A stretch of DNA of 64,000 bases from Oceanispirochaeta sp. M1 (GCF_003346715.1 NZ_QQPQ01000013.1:62001-126000); one strand, 5' to 3'. Counted from the stretch's first letter, positions 1 through 9,110 are shown. The notes: generated from the letters alone by a model not told the origin. Made by a program: numbers and translations.

Positions 1-867
1 AAGGGACAACTCTCTTTTAAAGGGTTCAGGAACAGTGTGCATTATTATCAGGAAATCGGGACAATTCCTTCTTGAGAAGTCCATAACCGTCTCATCCTTA
101 TAAAAGGCTGAGCTGAAAAAGTTTTTCTGACCCAGAGGAACTGATGAAATACCGCCCTTCAGATTTTCCATGGGAAAGTCTTTATAATCACGCCTCAGTT
201 GTTCATCCATACTGAGATGGCTTAGATCGTTTTTTATATTGAGGAGTTCATCTATAAAATATCTGTCTTCGGGCATAAGGGTTTTACTGAGAGCTTCATA
301 CTGTCTGCGGTCAAGTTCTGTAGTCTTTCCCCATGAGGGATCAAGATATCCCGTATCCACTGCTATAGCCCCCGCAAGGAGAAGAGTTATGCCGTAGGGT
401 ATCTTTTCTGCAGATTGCTGCCAGTACTCACTGATTATAGAAGCACAGGACCCGCAGATGCGTATATCCCGGAGTTTCAAATCCATGGACAGACCCGAGT
501 CTATATGATGATCGACAATTCCTCTGATGGGATGGGTTATCTCTTCTGTATCTGCCCTGTTATGATCAACCATAATCACAGCAGCCTTTTCAAGGCTGTC
601 AGAGTTTATCAGGAGAGAGTCCGGATTGAAAAAAACTGATGTAAAATTCTCAGGTTTTAAGGATATTTCAGCCTTTAGAAAAAGGCTTTCAATTTCCGGT
701 TTAAGTCTCATATCTGAGGGAGACCCCTGTATCAGAGGATAAATAGATCTCTCCGGGTATACCTTCTTCAGTAGTGAGGCAAATGCAAAGGCTGATACAG
801 AACTGTCGAGATCTGCTGCCTGATTGCCCATGATGAGTAGATCTTCTTTAAATCGTATATTCAGCAT
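1..867 (-). CDS. DHH-family phosphoesterase, PPX1/prune-like exopolyphosphatase or pyrophosphatase (partial)
   Basis: Read on the minus strand, the frame is open from ATG at 867 to the window edge (289 codons, C-terminus missing). The DHH superfamily motifs appear in order: GNQAADLDSS (residues 14-23, with the D-x-D metal pair), VDHN near residue 100, the signature VDHH near 120, and GAIAVDTGYLDP near 168. The form of motif I resembles eukaryotic prune/PPX1 and bacterial Mn-dependent inorganic pyrophosphatases, so the expected role is metal-dependent hydrolysis of polyphosphate or pyrophosphate in the cytosol. A DHHA2-type end would lie beyond the edge. It is last in a minus-strand run behind an outer-membrane protein and a FecR protein, 10 bases after the previous stop, with only a weak ribosome site. 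Exact substrate is inferred. Confidence 0.82.
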   Translation of the reverse strand, partial: MLNIRFKEDLLIMGNQAADLDSSVSAFAFASLLKKVYPERSIYPLIQGSPSDMRLKPEIESLFLKAEISLKPENFTSVFFNPDSLLINSDSLEKAAVIMVDHNRADTEEITHPIRGIVDHHIDSGLSMDLKLRDIRICGSCASIISEYWQQSAEKIPYGITLLLAGAIAVDTGYLDPSWGKTTELDRRQYEALSKTLMPEDRYFIDELLNIKNDLSHLSMDEQLRRDYKDFPMENLKGGISSVPLGQKNFFSSAFYKDETVMDFSRRNCPDFLIIMHTVPEPFKRELSL

Positions 868-877
868 ATAAGAGAGT

Positions 878-1669
878 TTATCTTTTTTTGTCCCTGATGT
901 CTATTTTCCATATGAGAGAGGCCCCAAGTCTGTAGCGCTGATCCTGTATCAGATACTCTCCTCCTGCATTCTTGTAAGCCTCACTGCTGCTCCAATTTCG
1001 CATAAGATAGTCTCCTGAAAGGCCTAGAAGGAGGTTTTTGTTAATGTGCATGGTAAAACTCAGATATGGTCCGTGTTCATATAGTAGAGCATCACTGAAG
1101 TTTATTGGAAAATAGAGGGCATAGGCGCTGCTTATACTCCAGCGGAGACTGCGGTTTTTCATATGAAAATAGCTGAGCTCAGGGCGGAATAGTATTTTCT
1201 GCTGCTCATTGTTCAGATTGTAGCTGTATCTGCTTTTGGCGCTGATAAGCCAATTTCTACCTGGCAGGAAGGGGAGGAGGGCCCGTGGAGTGATGTCCGC
1301 TCCTATGAGGTTTTCGTAGCGATCACTGCTGTCTCTCCAGAACCATCCGTCTCCCTCTGTAATCCAGTCATCATCATGGCGTTCTCCCTTTTGCAGACTG
1401 TAGAGCACTCCGACCTTTAAATGCCTGAAAACCCTGTAATACAGGACTGTCTGCAGTTCATAGAAATCAGCAGATTCATTTCTGAATTCGCCGGAGAGGT
1501 TCAGCTGAAAATCCCAGTCCCTGTACTTTGTAATTGATGCTAGTCTGAAAGCCGGTGTAAATTCACTGTGTTCCGCCGGTCTGTCTTCTTCATTGTGGTG
1601 ATCAGCAGAGGCAGGTAGGGCTGTGAAAAGTAATAAAAGCAGAAAGAATATGGAAATGCCTGTTTTCAT
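878..1669 (-). CDS. putative outer-membrane beta-barrel protein
   Basis: 263 residues with a clear signal peptide (MKTGISIFF start, cleavage near LPASA/DHH). The mature part alternates aromatic and polar residues in short strands (for example LSGEFRN, VLYYRVF, RLGASLIWKI), typical of a small outer-membrane barrel. I do not recognise a family. A longer frame exists upstream to 1759, but its extra 30 residues are not signal-like, and ATG 1669 overlaps the FecR stop by one base (TGATG), which argues for translational coupling. Its position between a secreted FecR-domain protein and a DHH phosphoesterase suggests an envelope function, otherwise unknown. Confidence 0.6.
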   Translation of the reverse strand: MKTGISIFFLLLLLFTALPASADHHNEEDRPAEHSEFTPAFRLASITKYRDWDFQLNLSGEFRNESADFYELQTVLYYRVFRHLKVGVLYSLQKGERHDDDWITEGDGWFWRDSSDRYENLIGADITPRALLPFLPGRNWLISAKSRYSYNLNNEQQKILFRPELSYFHMKNRSLRWSISSAYALYFPINFSDALLYEHGPYLSFTMHINKNLLLGLSGDYLMRNWSSSEAYKNAGGEYLIQDQRYRLGASLIWKIDIRDKKR

Positions 1670-2328
1670 CAGAAATAATCCTGGTCCAGCAGGTCTGAAT
1701 AGGCTCCTGTCAGATCGGTTGTGTCCCGGACATCTCCCTGTGCGGGATCGGTATTCCAATTCAGATCCTCTGTCCAGGCATAGGCTTCAGGTTTTGTCAG
1801 AGTCGTGCTTCCGGGAATATTGATACCTTCCCCTTCATTGACAAGTACTGATTCTCCGCTTGATGTGAGAGAAACTTCAACTTTACCCTCATTTACACAG
1901 AGCCACAGATCTGCCTTGTCATCGATAGTCTTACCAAAAGCCATGAAAAACTCAGTCCCCCGGACTCCCGCAACCACCGAATCGGTATGAACATTGAATT
2001 GCCCGTTTAAAAGACGGTCCACCCTTGAGAAGACACTGCCTGATTTCAGTTCCACCGAAGTTTTGGGACTTAGGTTTTCAAGTTTCAGGCTGCTGTTCTC
2101 TCTCAATTTGACTGTGCGGCCATGGGCCAGATCAAGAATAGCCAGAGAAGATTTTTCTGTGTATACAAGGTCACCTTCAAATAGATCCATTCCCATTTCT
2201 GCCGGAATCTGCTCAGTATCCCGCTCCACAAGGACATCTCCCTCAAAATAAGAGAGCATGCTCTGTGCCGGCAATGAAAAAATTAGTGTTGAGAATACAA
2301 TGAAAAAGATTAATATTTTATTTGTCAT
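1669..2328 (-). CDS. secreted FecR-domain protein
   Basis: 219 residues. A signal peptide (residues 1 to about 21, ending LPAQS) is followed by a FecR-type domain: a glycine-turn strand pattern (YFEGDVLVERD, MDLFEGDLVYTEKSS), a hydrophobic beta-solenoid segment, and the family hallmark VRGTEFFMAFG near residue 123. In other bacteria this domain occurs in iron-dicitrate sensors and in stand-alone secreted proteins. Here there is no N-terminal cytoplasmic or anti-sigma part and no sigma factor nearby, so a structural or binding role in the periplasm is more likely than signalling. A strong ribosome site (AAGGAG) precedes ATG 2328. First complete gene of the minus-strand run. Confidence 0.75.
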   Translation of the reverse strand: MTNKILIFFIVFSTLIFSLPAQSMLSYFEGDVLVERDTEQIPAEMGMDLFEGDLVYTEKSSLAILDLAHGRTVKLRENSSLKLENLSPKTSVELKSGSVFSRVDRLLNGQFNVHTDSVVAGVRGTEFFMAFGKTIDDKADLWLCVNEGKVEVSLTSSGESVLVNEGEGINIPGSTTLTKPEAYAWTEDLNWNTDPAQGDVRDTTDLTGAYSDLLDQDYF

Positions 2329-2357
2329 AGGATCTCCTTGATCTTTTCTTCGGATAA

Positions 2358-2588
2358 TTAATATTCCATAAGGGATACTGAGAACCAGAAATGCTGCAGA
2401 GAAGGGAGTATCTTCAATTGTGCCCCCTTATGAGCTCCCCTGATTCCCATCCCCAGTGAATTCCATATTGTTTCTGTCTGAATATCTCTGAATCCCTTTT
2501 GATGGACTTCAAAGGTCAGTTGCCGGGAGCCGGCAAATGGATAAAATGCGTTTGCCGTACCTATATCACTGCCAGCTCCGACTCTTCC
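2358..2588 (-). pseudogene. 3' remnant of a probable outer-membrane protein gene
   Basis: The 410-base stretch 2329-2738 holds no complete gene. On the minus strand a frame of 76 codons is open from a stop at 2589-2591 to TAA at 2358-2360. It has no usable start near its head. The translation has protein-like composition (segment FYPFAGSRQLTFEVHQKGF) and ends WFSVSLMEY, an aromatic-terminated strand such as closes bacterial outer-membrane barrels. I read it as the decayed end of a barrel gene formerly upstream of fecR. It could also be chance; the rest of the gap is AT-rich promoter DNA of the fur gene. Confidence 0.35.
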
Positions 2589-2707
2589 TCAATCCAGAGC
2601 CGACATTATCCTCTGAAATAAATATAATACAAAAATGGTAATATATCTTTATAGAGTGGAATAAATGTCAAAGAAACGGTTATAATCTGCAAATGACTCG
2701 CAAAATA

Positions 2708-2736
2708 TTGACTTTTTACTTAGTTGGTCCTATCTT
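2708..2736 (+). promoter_or_regulatory. promoter of the fur-znuABC-like operon
   Basis: TTGACT (2708-2713), a 17-base spacer and TATCTT (2731-2736). Transcription would begin about base 2743, at the start codon itself. A second, unpaired TATAAT lies at 2681-2686. I found no convincing Fur/Zur palindrome. Confidence 0.55.
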
Positions 2737-2744
2737 GAATGAAG

Positions 2745-3119
2745 ATGACGAAAAAACGGAGCTGGATACTGGAGCTGTTCAGAATAGATGAACAGCCTCT
2801 CTGTGCCCAGCAGGTGTATGAAAAGCTCAAGGGTACTCTTGATATGGCCACGGTATACAGGGGGTTGAAATATCTGGAAGGAAAGGGACATATCGTCTCC
2901 TTTGTTCTGGATTGTTCACATAGAGGGGTTGAGCGTTATTACAATCTTGCCGGAAGTCAGCACAGGCATTTTCTACACTGTGTTTCCTGTCACAGTTTTA
3001 CTGCTGTTGAAAGATGTCCCCTGGGCAGTCTGAACAGCATTGAAAAAGAGACAGGTTTTAAAGTGGATGAGCATTTTTTGACACTGAAAGGGATATGCAG
3101 CAATTGCCGCAATAATTGA
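2745..3119 (+). CDS. Fur-family metal-responsive repressor (Zur/PerR-like)
   Basis: 124 residues from ATG 2745; an in-frame ATG at 2739 would add two residues. Neither has a ribosome site, and the promoter geometry favours the second as a leaderless start. The N-terminal winged helix is seen (QVYEKLKGT, DMATVYRGLKYLEGKG is the Fur recognition-helix pattern). Next come a regulatory His-rich segment (HRHFLHCVSC) and two CxxC pairs, HCVSC and CSNC near the end, that form the structural zinc site in Zur/PerR-type proteins. It is 6 bases from a metal-binding protein gene and its ABC transporter, so it very likely represses that operon in response to zinc or manganese. Which metal cannot be read from sequence. 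Confidence 0.85.
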   Translation: MTKKRSWILELFRIDEQPLCAQQVYEKLKGTLDMATVYRGLKYLEGKGHIVSFVLDCSHRGVERYYNLAGSQHRHFLHCVSCHSFTAVERCPLGSLNSIEKETGFKVDEHFLTLKGICSNCRNN

Positions 3120-3125
3120 GGTTTT

Positions 3126-4085
3126 ATGAAAAGGAAAACTATTTTTCTGTTATTTTTTATTTTGATAGGTTCAGCAGTTTTTGCTGCGGGGAGTCAGGAT
3201 GATTCAGACTCATTCAGATTGATAACAACCACCAGCATAATTGATGATGTCGTCCGGCAGGTTGCCGGAGAATCCGCAGAGATCCATAACCTTATGGGCA
3301 AGGGGAATGATCCTCACAGCTATGAGCCTACACCCAGGGATATGGCGCAGGTCGAAAGGGCCGATATTATTTTTACAAACGGCCTGGGGCTTGAAGAGAG
3401 TCTTCTCACTGTTCTTGAAACTGTACACAAGGGTGATATTATCGAAGTTTCACGGACAATTGATCTTCTGGGAGCCCTGGAGCACGAAGACGAACATGAT
3501 GAGGACGGGCACGATGAGGATTCAGATCATAACCATGAAGGTTCAGATCCACACAGCTGGATGAGTCCGCTCAATGTACTTCGCTGGGTGGACGTTGTTG
3601 AAGCAGCTCTCTCAGAGGCTGATCCTTCTAACAGTTCGATATACAAAAACAATGCCGATGCATACAGGAATGAACTGAAAAAACTGGACAGCTGGATCAG
3701 GACTGAACTTGAAGTTCTTCCGGAATCAAAACGTGTTCTTGTAACAGATCATAATGTTTTCAGCTATTTTGCCAGGGATTATCATTTCAGAGTAATCGGA
3801 ACAATAATTCCCGGATTTTCAAGCTCCGCCGAGCCTTCAGCAGGAGATATTTCCCGTCTTATTGCCATTCTTGAAGAAGAGCAGGTTCACGCAGTTTTTA
3901 TTGGTGAATCCGCAGGTGAAGGGACCAGAAAGCTGGCCGAAACTTTGGGTGAGGAGAGTGCACATCCTATTTCTGTTCACCAGGTACTGACCGGATCTCT
4001 CAGAGCAGATGGAGAGGACGGTGACAGTTATATAAGTTTTATGAAATACAACGTAAATCAGATAATCTCCGGTCTATCGGAGTAA
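3126..4085 (+). CDS. zinc/manganese ABC transporter substrate-binding protein (ZnuA/TroA family)
   Basis: 319 residues. Signal peptide, residues 1 to about 20, ends VFAAGSQ, the leader style common in spirochaete binding proteins; there is no lipobox cysteine. The cluster A-1 metal ligands are in place: His in NDPHSYEP (near 62), His in SDPHSWMSP (near 143), His in VTDHNVFSYF (near 209) and an acidic residue near the end (GEDGDSY). Between the first two ligands is a His/Asp/Glu-rich loop (residues about 118-140, HEDEHDEDGHDED), a feature of zinc-type members that is thought to gather zinc. That loop makes zinc the more likely substrate. Second gene of the fur-led operon. Confidence 0.9.
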   Translation: MKRKTIFLLFFILIGSAVFAAGSQDDSDSFRLITTTSIIDDVVRQVAGESAEIHNLMGKGNDPHSYEPTPRDMAQVERADIIFTNGLGLEESLLTVLETVHKGDIIEVSRTIDLLGALEHEDEHDEDGHDEDSDHNHEGSDPHSWMSPLNVLRWVDVVEAALSEADPSNSSIYKNNADAYRNELKKLDSWIRTELEVLPESKRVLVTDHNVFSYFARDYHFRVIGTIIPGFSSSAEPSAGDISRLIAILEEEQVHAVFIGESAGEGTRKLAETLGEESAHPISVHQVLTGSLRADGEDGDSYISFMKYNVNQIISGLSE

Positions 4086-4106
4086 AAGGATTATACTTAC
4101 AGAATT

Positions 4107-4922
4107 ATGAAAAAACCCGATATACTCTGCTATGGTAAAGACTGTGATCATCCCGCCTTAATCGGAGCCTCCGCCCTGGAAATCAAAAACCTTGATTTTT
4201 CATACCCGGGACTGAAGAATAAGGTTCTTGATAATGTCAATCTGACAATCAAGGCAGGAGAGAAGGTCGCATTCGTCGGTCCCAATGGTGCCGGAAAATC
4301 AACTCTTATGAATCTTGTTCTGGGTCTTGAACCTGTTCAGTCAGGAGAAATCTCTGTTTACGGCCATAAGGCCAGCTCCTGCAGGCATCGGGTCTCCATG
4401 GTTCCACAGAAGAATTCTGTGGACTGGCATTTTCCTGTGTCGGTCCGTCAGGTCGTGACTATGGGCCGCTATGTTCACCTAGGCTGGTACAAAAAGCCCG
4501 GAGCTGAGGACCGCGATGCCGTAGATCATGCCATGGAAACCATGGAGATTACAGATATTGCAGACCGTCAGGTGGGTGAATTATCAGGGGGGCAGCAGCA
4601 GAGAGTCATGATTGCAAGAACGTTGGCCCATGATGCGGATCTGCTGCTTTTGGATGAACCTCTCAATCATGTGGATATTGCCACTCAGGAATTGATTTTT
4701 CACACCATGGAGCGTCTCTGTTCACATGGTAAAAGTGTTCTTGTGAGTACACACGATCTCGGAATCCTGACCATCCACTTCAGCAGGGCTCTCTTCCTTG
4801 ATAAATCCATAATTGCGGATGGTGCTGTAAAGGATGTTCTCACTTCCGAGAATATTGCCAGAGCCTACGGATTTGAATTTCATAAAGATAAGGAGCTCAG
4901 CCCGTGGTTGAATGGTTACTAG
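4107..4922 (+). CDS. zinc/manganese ABC transporter ATP-binding protein (ZnuC/TroB family)
   Basis: 271 residues. Walker A GPNGAGKST (near residue 58), signature LSGGQQQR (near 160), Walker B LLLLDEP (near 180) and the switch His in STHD are all intact. The sequence FPVSVRQVVTMGRY between Walker A and the signature is typical of the metal (family 9/15) transporter ATPases. The first 22 residues, with Cys and His, precede the usual start of the domain and are unexplained. It energises the permease encoded next, whose start overlaps this gene by 19 bases. Confidence 0.9.
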   Translation: MKKPDILCYGKDCDHPALIGASALEIKNLDFSYPGLKNKVLDNVNLTIKAGEKVAFVGPNGAGKSTLMNLVLGLEPVQSGEISVYGHKASSCRHRVSMVPQKNSVDWHFPVSVRQVVTMGRYVHLGWYKKPGAEDRDAVDHAMETMEITDIADRQVGELSGGQQQRVMIARTLAHDADLLLLDEPLNHVDIATQELIFHTMERLCSHGKSVLVSTHDLGILTIHFSRALFLDKSIIADGAVKDVLTSENIARAYGFEFHKDKELSPWLNGY

Positions 4923-5731
4923 AACCTCTGCAGTATGGTTTTTTTCAAAGAGGTCTTATAGCGGGAATCATCGTAGCCTTCAGCTGTGGTGTATTAAGTG
5001 CATTTATTGTCTGGCGGGGGATGGCCTTTATTGGTGATGCCCTGGCTCATGCAGTTTTGCCGGGTATTGTTTTATCCATAGTTCTTGGTATTCATGTTCT
5101 CATAGGCGCCCTTGCCGCCGCAGTTCTCTCTGTAATCGGAATAGGAGCCCTGACCAAAAATAAGGGATTCAAGGAAGATACGGCCATCGGGGTAATATTT
5201 GCAGGAGCCTTTGCTCTTGGGATTCTTTTGATGTCCCAGGTGTCAAGTTTCAAGGATCTGAGCCATATACTCTTCGGAAATATTCTGGGGGTCTCAAGTC
5301 TTGATGTAATACTAATTACAGTTGTGGGTGTTATTGTTATCGGATCGGTCTTTCTTTTTTACAAGGAACTTCTTGTTACAAGTTTTGATCCGACCCATGC
5401 CAAGGCTATTGGTCTATCTCCCCAGCTGATCCACTTCGCCCTGCTGATACTTGTGGCGGCGACAACGGTACTGGCTACTCAAACTGTGGGTGTTGTACTG
5501 GTTCTGGCTCTTCTTGTAACCCCCGCTGCCGCAGCATCCCTGCTGGTCCGTGAGCTTGTGAAAATCATAAAGCTGTCAATTGTTTTTGCAGTCAGCGCCA
5601 TCATTGCAGGATTCTATCTCTCCTACTATTTTGACCTGGCTTCAGGAGCGACAATTGTTCTGATCCTGACACTGTTTTTTATTATTGCATTTATAATTTC
5701 AAAGATCAGAGTTTCAAATATCAAAAGATAA
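4904..5731 (+). CDS. zinc/manganese ABC transporter permease (ZnuB/TroC family)
   Basis: 275 residues with about eight hydrophobic membrane segments. The FVWRGMAFIGDALAHAVLPG stretch (near residues 34-54) is the hallmark of the ABC-3 metal permease family. It overlaps the ATPase gene by 19 bases, so the two are translationally coupled. Last gene of the fur-binding protein-ATPase-permease operon. The next gene begins with its own promoter within a few bases of this stop. Confidence 0.9.
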   Translation: MVEWLLEPLQYGFFQRGLIAGIIVAFSCGVLSAFIVWRGMAFIGDALAHAVLPGIVLSIVLGIHVLIGALAAAVLSVIGIGALTKNKGFKEDTAIGVIFAGAFALGILLMSQVSSFKDLSHILFGNILGVSSLDVILITVVGVIVIGSVFLFYKELLVTSFDPTHAKAIGLSPQLIHFALLILVAATTVLATQTVGVVLVLALLVTPAAAASLLVRELVKIIKLSIVFAVSAIIAGFYLSYYFDLASGATIVLILTLFFIIAFIISKIRVSNIKR

Positions 5732-5734
5732 TCC

Positions 5735-5765
5735 TTGACCCTTCCGCTGGGGAAGACTTTATACT
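5735..5765 (+). promoter_or_regulatory. MerR-type promoter with 19-bp spacer and dyad operator
   Basis: TTGACC (5735-5740) and TATACT (5760-5765) are separated by 19 bases, the stretched spacing used by MerR-family activators. The spacer holds an inverted repeat: ACCCTTCC against GGAAGACT, centred on GCTGG, with CTTCC/GGAAG perfect. It is 29 bases upstream of the merR-type gene, so self-activation is likely. Confidence 0.75.
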
Positions 5766-5793
5766 GAGATTAATCTCCCTGCAGGAGGATGAA

Positions 5794-6606
5794 ATGTACA
5801 GTATTGGAGAGTTTTCCAGAATCAACAGAATCACCCCCCGGACTCTTAGACACTATGACAGTCTGGGGCTGATTAAACCGGCCCGTATAGACAGCTGGAC
5901 CGGTTACCGCTATTACGATGCATCCCAGCTGCCTCTTATACGGCGTATTCTCTATCTTAAGGATATGGGCCTGTCCCTGGATGATATTCAGCTGATTCTC
6001 AAGGATGAAAATCATCTTATCACATTGATGAAACAGAGAGAGATAGAGCTGGAAGTTTCCATCAGGAATGACAGGAAACGTCTGTTGAAACTGAGGGAAT
6101 TCATTGGAAACAGTGAAGGAGTATTAAAGATGGATAAGGAAATCAGTGTCGAAATTAAAGAATTGCCGGAGGTCATTGTTGCCTCTATGCGTGAGAAGGT
6201 TCCAGGATATGACAGCTATTTTTCAGTAGTACCCAAGATGGGGGAGTATATGGAATCGGTGGGTGCAGTATGCAGGGAACCTGCTTACTGCTTTAATATC
6301 TACCATGACGGAGAATACCGTGAAAGCGATATTGATGTGGAGATCTGTGAAGCTGTTACAGCATTTCATGAGGATTCAGAGAGAGTAAAGTTTAAAACCA
6401 TGGAAGGAGTACCTCAGGCGGCCTGTTTCAAGCATCTGGGGGATTATGCCAGTCTGGCTTCATCCTACAATCTGCTGTTCAGCTGGATGGAAGAAAACGG
6501 ATACAGTCAGGACGGTCTGCCCCGTGAGTCCTATATTGACGGCATCTGGAACAAGAATGATCCATCCCAGTGGCTTACAGAGATTCAGATCCCTGTAAGC
6601 AAATAG
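5794..6606 (+). CDS. MerR-family regulator with GyrI-like effector domain (BmrR/BltR type)
   Basis: 270 residues. The N-terminal MerR domain is plain (MYSIGEFSRINRITPRTLRH, then YYDASQLPLIRRILYLKDMG), followed by a coiled dimerisation helix (residues about 75-110) and a C-terminal GyrI/BmrR-like small-molecule pocket from about residue 118 (EISVEIKELPEVIVASMREK). Such proteins sense lipophilic cations or drugs and twist a 19-bp-spacer promoter into activity. A promoter of exactly that form lies just upstream, and no efflux gene follows, so the only visible target is itself. AGGAGG precedes ATG 5794. Confidence 0.88.
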   Translation: MYSIGEFSRINRITPRTLRHYDSLGLIKPARIDSWTGYRYYDASQLPLIRRILYLKDMGLSLDDIQLILKDENHLITLMKQREIELEVSIRNDRKRLLKLREFIGNSEGVLKMDKEISVEIKELPEVIVASMREKVPGYDSYFSVVPKMGEYMESVGAVCREPAYCFNIYHDGEYRESDIDVEICEAVTAFHEDSERVKFKTMEGVPQAACFKHLGDYASLASSYNLLFSWMEENGYSQDGLPRESYIDGIWNKNDPSQWLTEIQIPVSK

Positions 6607-6615
6607 GAAAAAATA

Positions 6616-6652
6616 TGCCCCCTGAATACGAGTAGATTCAGGGGGCGTTTTA
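6616..6652. terminator. bidirectional terminator between merR-type and chemoreceptor genes
   Basis: Stem GCCCCCTGAAT / ATTCAGGGGGC (11 bp) with an 8-base loop, GTTTT on the plus side and a T-rich tract on the minus side. It serves both convergent genes. Confidence 0.85.
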
Positions 6653-6678
6653 CAGTATTCATGTCTCAGAATGGATTA

Positions 6679-8457
6679 TTACTTTTTTTTCAGATCATCG
6701 ATAAACTTCCCGTATTTTTTATCTTCACTGGCTATATGATCCAGGAGCCAGTTGATAATCTTGTCCTGAATCTCAATCAGAAGATTCGCATCAAATTCAC
6801 CTTCCCTCAGTTTTTTTTCTATAAGGCTGAATTCATTTTCATAGGTAGCATGAAGTTTCACATGGTCTTTCAGATCGGGATAGTTGTAAGATTTCATCAT
6901 CTTCTCTTCATCACGGAAATGGTACTCTATATATTTATTGATGCTCCCCACCAGAGCTGCAATATCATGATCTCCGCCTATGCCGAGGAGTCCTTTGAGG
7001 AGATTGTTTATTCTCTTAAACAACTCCTTATGTTCATCATCCATTTTACTGATACCCACAGACATCAGATCAGACCAGTCTATGCCGACATTTACTTCTC
7101 CATCTGATTCTTTGGTTTTATGACCGGTTTTAAATTTTCCGATTTCACCCATAAGGAGGGAGTTGTTGTATTTATTCTGATTACCGAAGGCAGATACCTG
7201 GAGTGAGACTTTATTCAGATCTTCAGTAAGACCGGCTACCTTAGTGATATTTTCAACTGCAGCAGCAGAAACCTCTTTGATGTGGAGGATGGATTTCATT
7301 GATTCGCTGCTTCCCACCTGCATCTCTGCAGAGGCTGTCTTAACTACTTCTGAAGTTGACATAAGGGTGGAAACTGATTCAAGAATTTCACTGCTGGCTG
7401 TGGAGAGTTCATTCATGGAGAGGGATACTTCCCGCAGGGCATCGGAAAATACACTGACCTCATCGTTGATGACCTCCAGGGCTTTTTCAGATTCACTTCC
7501 CGCAGTGGTCGCCTGATTTATTTTTTCAGTGGTGGAGTTCAGAGAGTCTGCGATCAAACCGGCATTGGAGCTGGTATCTTCAGCAAGTTTCCGAATTTCA
7601 TCGGCAACTACGGCAAATCCTTTTCCCGCTTCCCCGGCGTGAGCCGCTTCAATTGAGGCGTTCATTGCCAGTAGATTTGTCTGGCTGGAAATATTGTTGA
7701 TAATATCCACCATGTTCATCATTTCATCAGCATTCTTCTGAATGGCATGTATGATGTTATTGGTCAGCCCCACTTTTTCACCACCGTTTCTAATGAGCTC
7801 TACAAGACCTTCCATTGTAGCCAGACGTGATTCTGAGATTGACGCTACATTTCGGACTGATGCCATGATCTGTTCTGTGGATGAACTGGACTGTTCTATT
7901 GCAGCAAACTGCTGCTCCACCTGGCTGGAGAGACTTTTGATAGACTGCATGATCTCTTCTATAGAAGCTGAGGCATGGTATATGGAATCATCCAGCTGTA
8001 CGCTGCCCTCTTTCATCTCAAGGATACTTTTTGTAATGCTTGAGACCGCACCGGCACTGGACTTTGATGACAGGGAAAGCTGGTCTGCCAGAGAATTATT
8101 CTTCACTGCCAGATCATTAACATTGATAAGTATTTCACGTATCCTGTTAATAAACTGATTGAACCATCCGGCCATATCACTTATTTCATTATTTCCTATC
8201 TGTTTCAGTTGAAATGTCAGGTCTCCCTGTTTTGTGGCCAGATCCTTCAGGGAGTGAGATGTCCTTGATACAGCACTGGATATTGTGATTGCAAAGAATA
8301 TTCCCTGAATGAAGTTGATGATTACAACCAATGCTCCAAATGTGATAAGAAAAGTCTTTGAGAGTATACCTGTTGCAAGCATTGTTATCAGGACTGACAT
8401 TAGAACAGTCATCAGGACCGTTGCAGTGATAAGTTTCAATTTTATAGATGGTTTCAT
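6679..8457 (-). CDS. methyl-accepting chemotaxis protein with C-terminal hemerythrin domain
   Basis: 592 residues from ATG 8457, chosen because GGAG sits 6 bases before it; an ATG 12 bases earlier has no ribosome site. Two adjacent membrane helices (residues about 9-29 and 36-60) leave almost no periplasmic part. Next come a HAMP-like linker, a long methylation/coiled-coil region, and the signalling tip ([20 protein letters not shown], then [17 protein letters not shown]). Residues about 465-590 are a bacteriohemerythrin: His in [34 protein letters not shown] and [13 protein letters not shown] give the full set of di-iron ligands. The expected role is to sense cytoplasmic O2 (or NO) and steer flagellar motion. 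Single gene on the minus strand. Confidence 0.93.
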   Translation of the reverse strand: MKPSIKLKLITATVLMTVLMSVLITMLATGILSKTFLITFGALVVIINFIQGIFFAITISSAVSRTSHSLKDLATKQGDLTFQLKQIGNNEISDMAGWFNQFINRIREILINVNDLAVKNNSLADQLSLSSKSSAGAVSSITKSILEMKEGSVQLDDSIYHASASIEEIMQSIKSLSSQVEQQFAAIEQSSSSTEQIMASVRNVASISESRLATMEGLVELIRNGGEKVGLTNNIIHAIQKNADEMMNMVDIINNISSQTNLLAMNASIEAAHAGEAGKGFAVVADEIRKLAEDTSSNAGLIADSLNSTTEKINQATTAGSESEKALEVINDEVSVFSDALREVSLSMNELSTASSEILESVSTLMSTSEVVKTASAEMQVGSSESMKSILHIKEVSAAAVENITKVAGLTEDLNKVSLQVSAFGNQNKYNNSLLMGEIGKFKTGHKTKESDGEVNVGIDWSDLMSVGISKMDDEHKELFKRINNLLKGLLGIGGDHDIAALVGSINKYIEYHFRDEEKMMKSYNYPDLKDHVKLHATYENEFSLIEKKLREGEFDANLLIEIQDKIINWLLDHIASEDKKYGKFIDDLKKK

Positions 8458-8619
8458 AAATTTCTCCATTCATTACTTATAGCATAATTATGATCTGTTC
8501 CGCCTGGCAGTGCAATAAGTGATATAAAAAATTATAACAGCTTTATTATCTACCCCTTGGTTCTGTTTTTCATAATAATGTATGATTCTTTTTGAAACTT
8601 CAAATCAGACGGAGACATT

Positions 8620-9090
8620 ATGGCTATTGAGAAAGTAAGAGAGCATTTCAGTAAATGGGGCAGGGAAGGTGATATTCTTGAGTTTGATGTAAGCAGTGCC
8701 ACCGTAGAACTGGCTGCACAGGCTCTGAATTGTGAACCTGCCCGTATTGCCAAGACTCTCTCCTATAAAATTGATGATAAGGCTATTCTCATTGTTACAG
8801 CTGGTGATGCCCGTACTGATAATAAAAAATACAGGCAGGAATTCGGAACAAAGGCAAGGATGCTGGCCAGAGAGGATGTACTTGATACAATCGGTCATGA
8901 TGTGGGTGGAGTCTGTCCCTTTGCAGTTAATAGGGGTGTTTCGGTATTCCTGGATGAATCATTGAAGCGGTTTAAAACTGTCTATCCCGCCTGCGGCTCC
9001 TCAAATTCGGCCATTGAACTGGACTGTATTGAACTGGCAGAGTATTCAGGATTTGATAAATGGGTAGATGTCTGCAGGGACTGGATCTAA
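8620..9090 (+). CDS. YbaK/ProX-family aminoacyl-tRNA deacylase
   Basis: 156 residues, the usual length for stand-alone YbaK-like domains. The catalytic lysine lies in ARIAKTLSY (near residue 46) and the substrate-loop motif GGVCPFA near 99; a late PACGSSNSAIEL segment matches the family. These proteins hydrolyse mischarged tRNA (Cys- or Ala-tRNA-Pro) in the cytosol. CGGAG precedes the ATG. Stand-alone gene; its exact mischarged substrate cannot be told from sequence. Confidence 0.85.
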   Translation: MAIEKVREHFSKWGREGDILEFDVSSATVELAAQALNCEPARIAKTLSYKIDDKAILIVTAGDARTDNKKYRQEFGTKARMLAREDVLDTIGHDVGGVCPFAVNRGVSVFLDESLKRFKTVYPACGSSNSAIELDCIELAEYSGFDKWVDVCRDWI

Positions 9091-9110
9091 GTGAATGGAG
9101 AAAAGTTTCA

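Noticed and set aside
415-639. Plus-strand frame of 74 codons near the left edge
   Set aside because: Antisense to the DHH phosphoesterase, whose motifs are clear.
6661-8158. Plus-strand frames opposite the chemoreceptor gene
   Set aside because: Antisense shadows of a well-supported gene.
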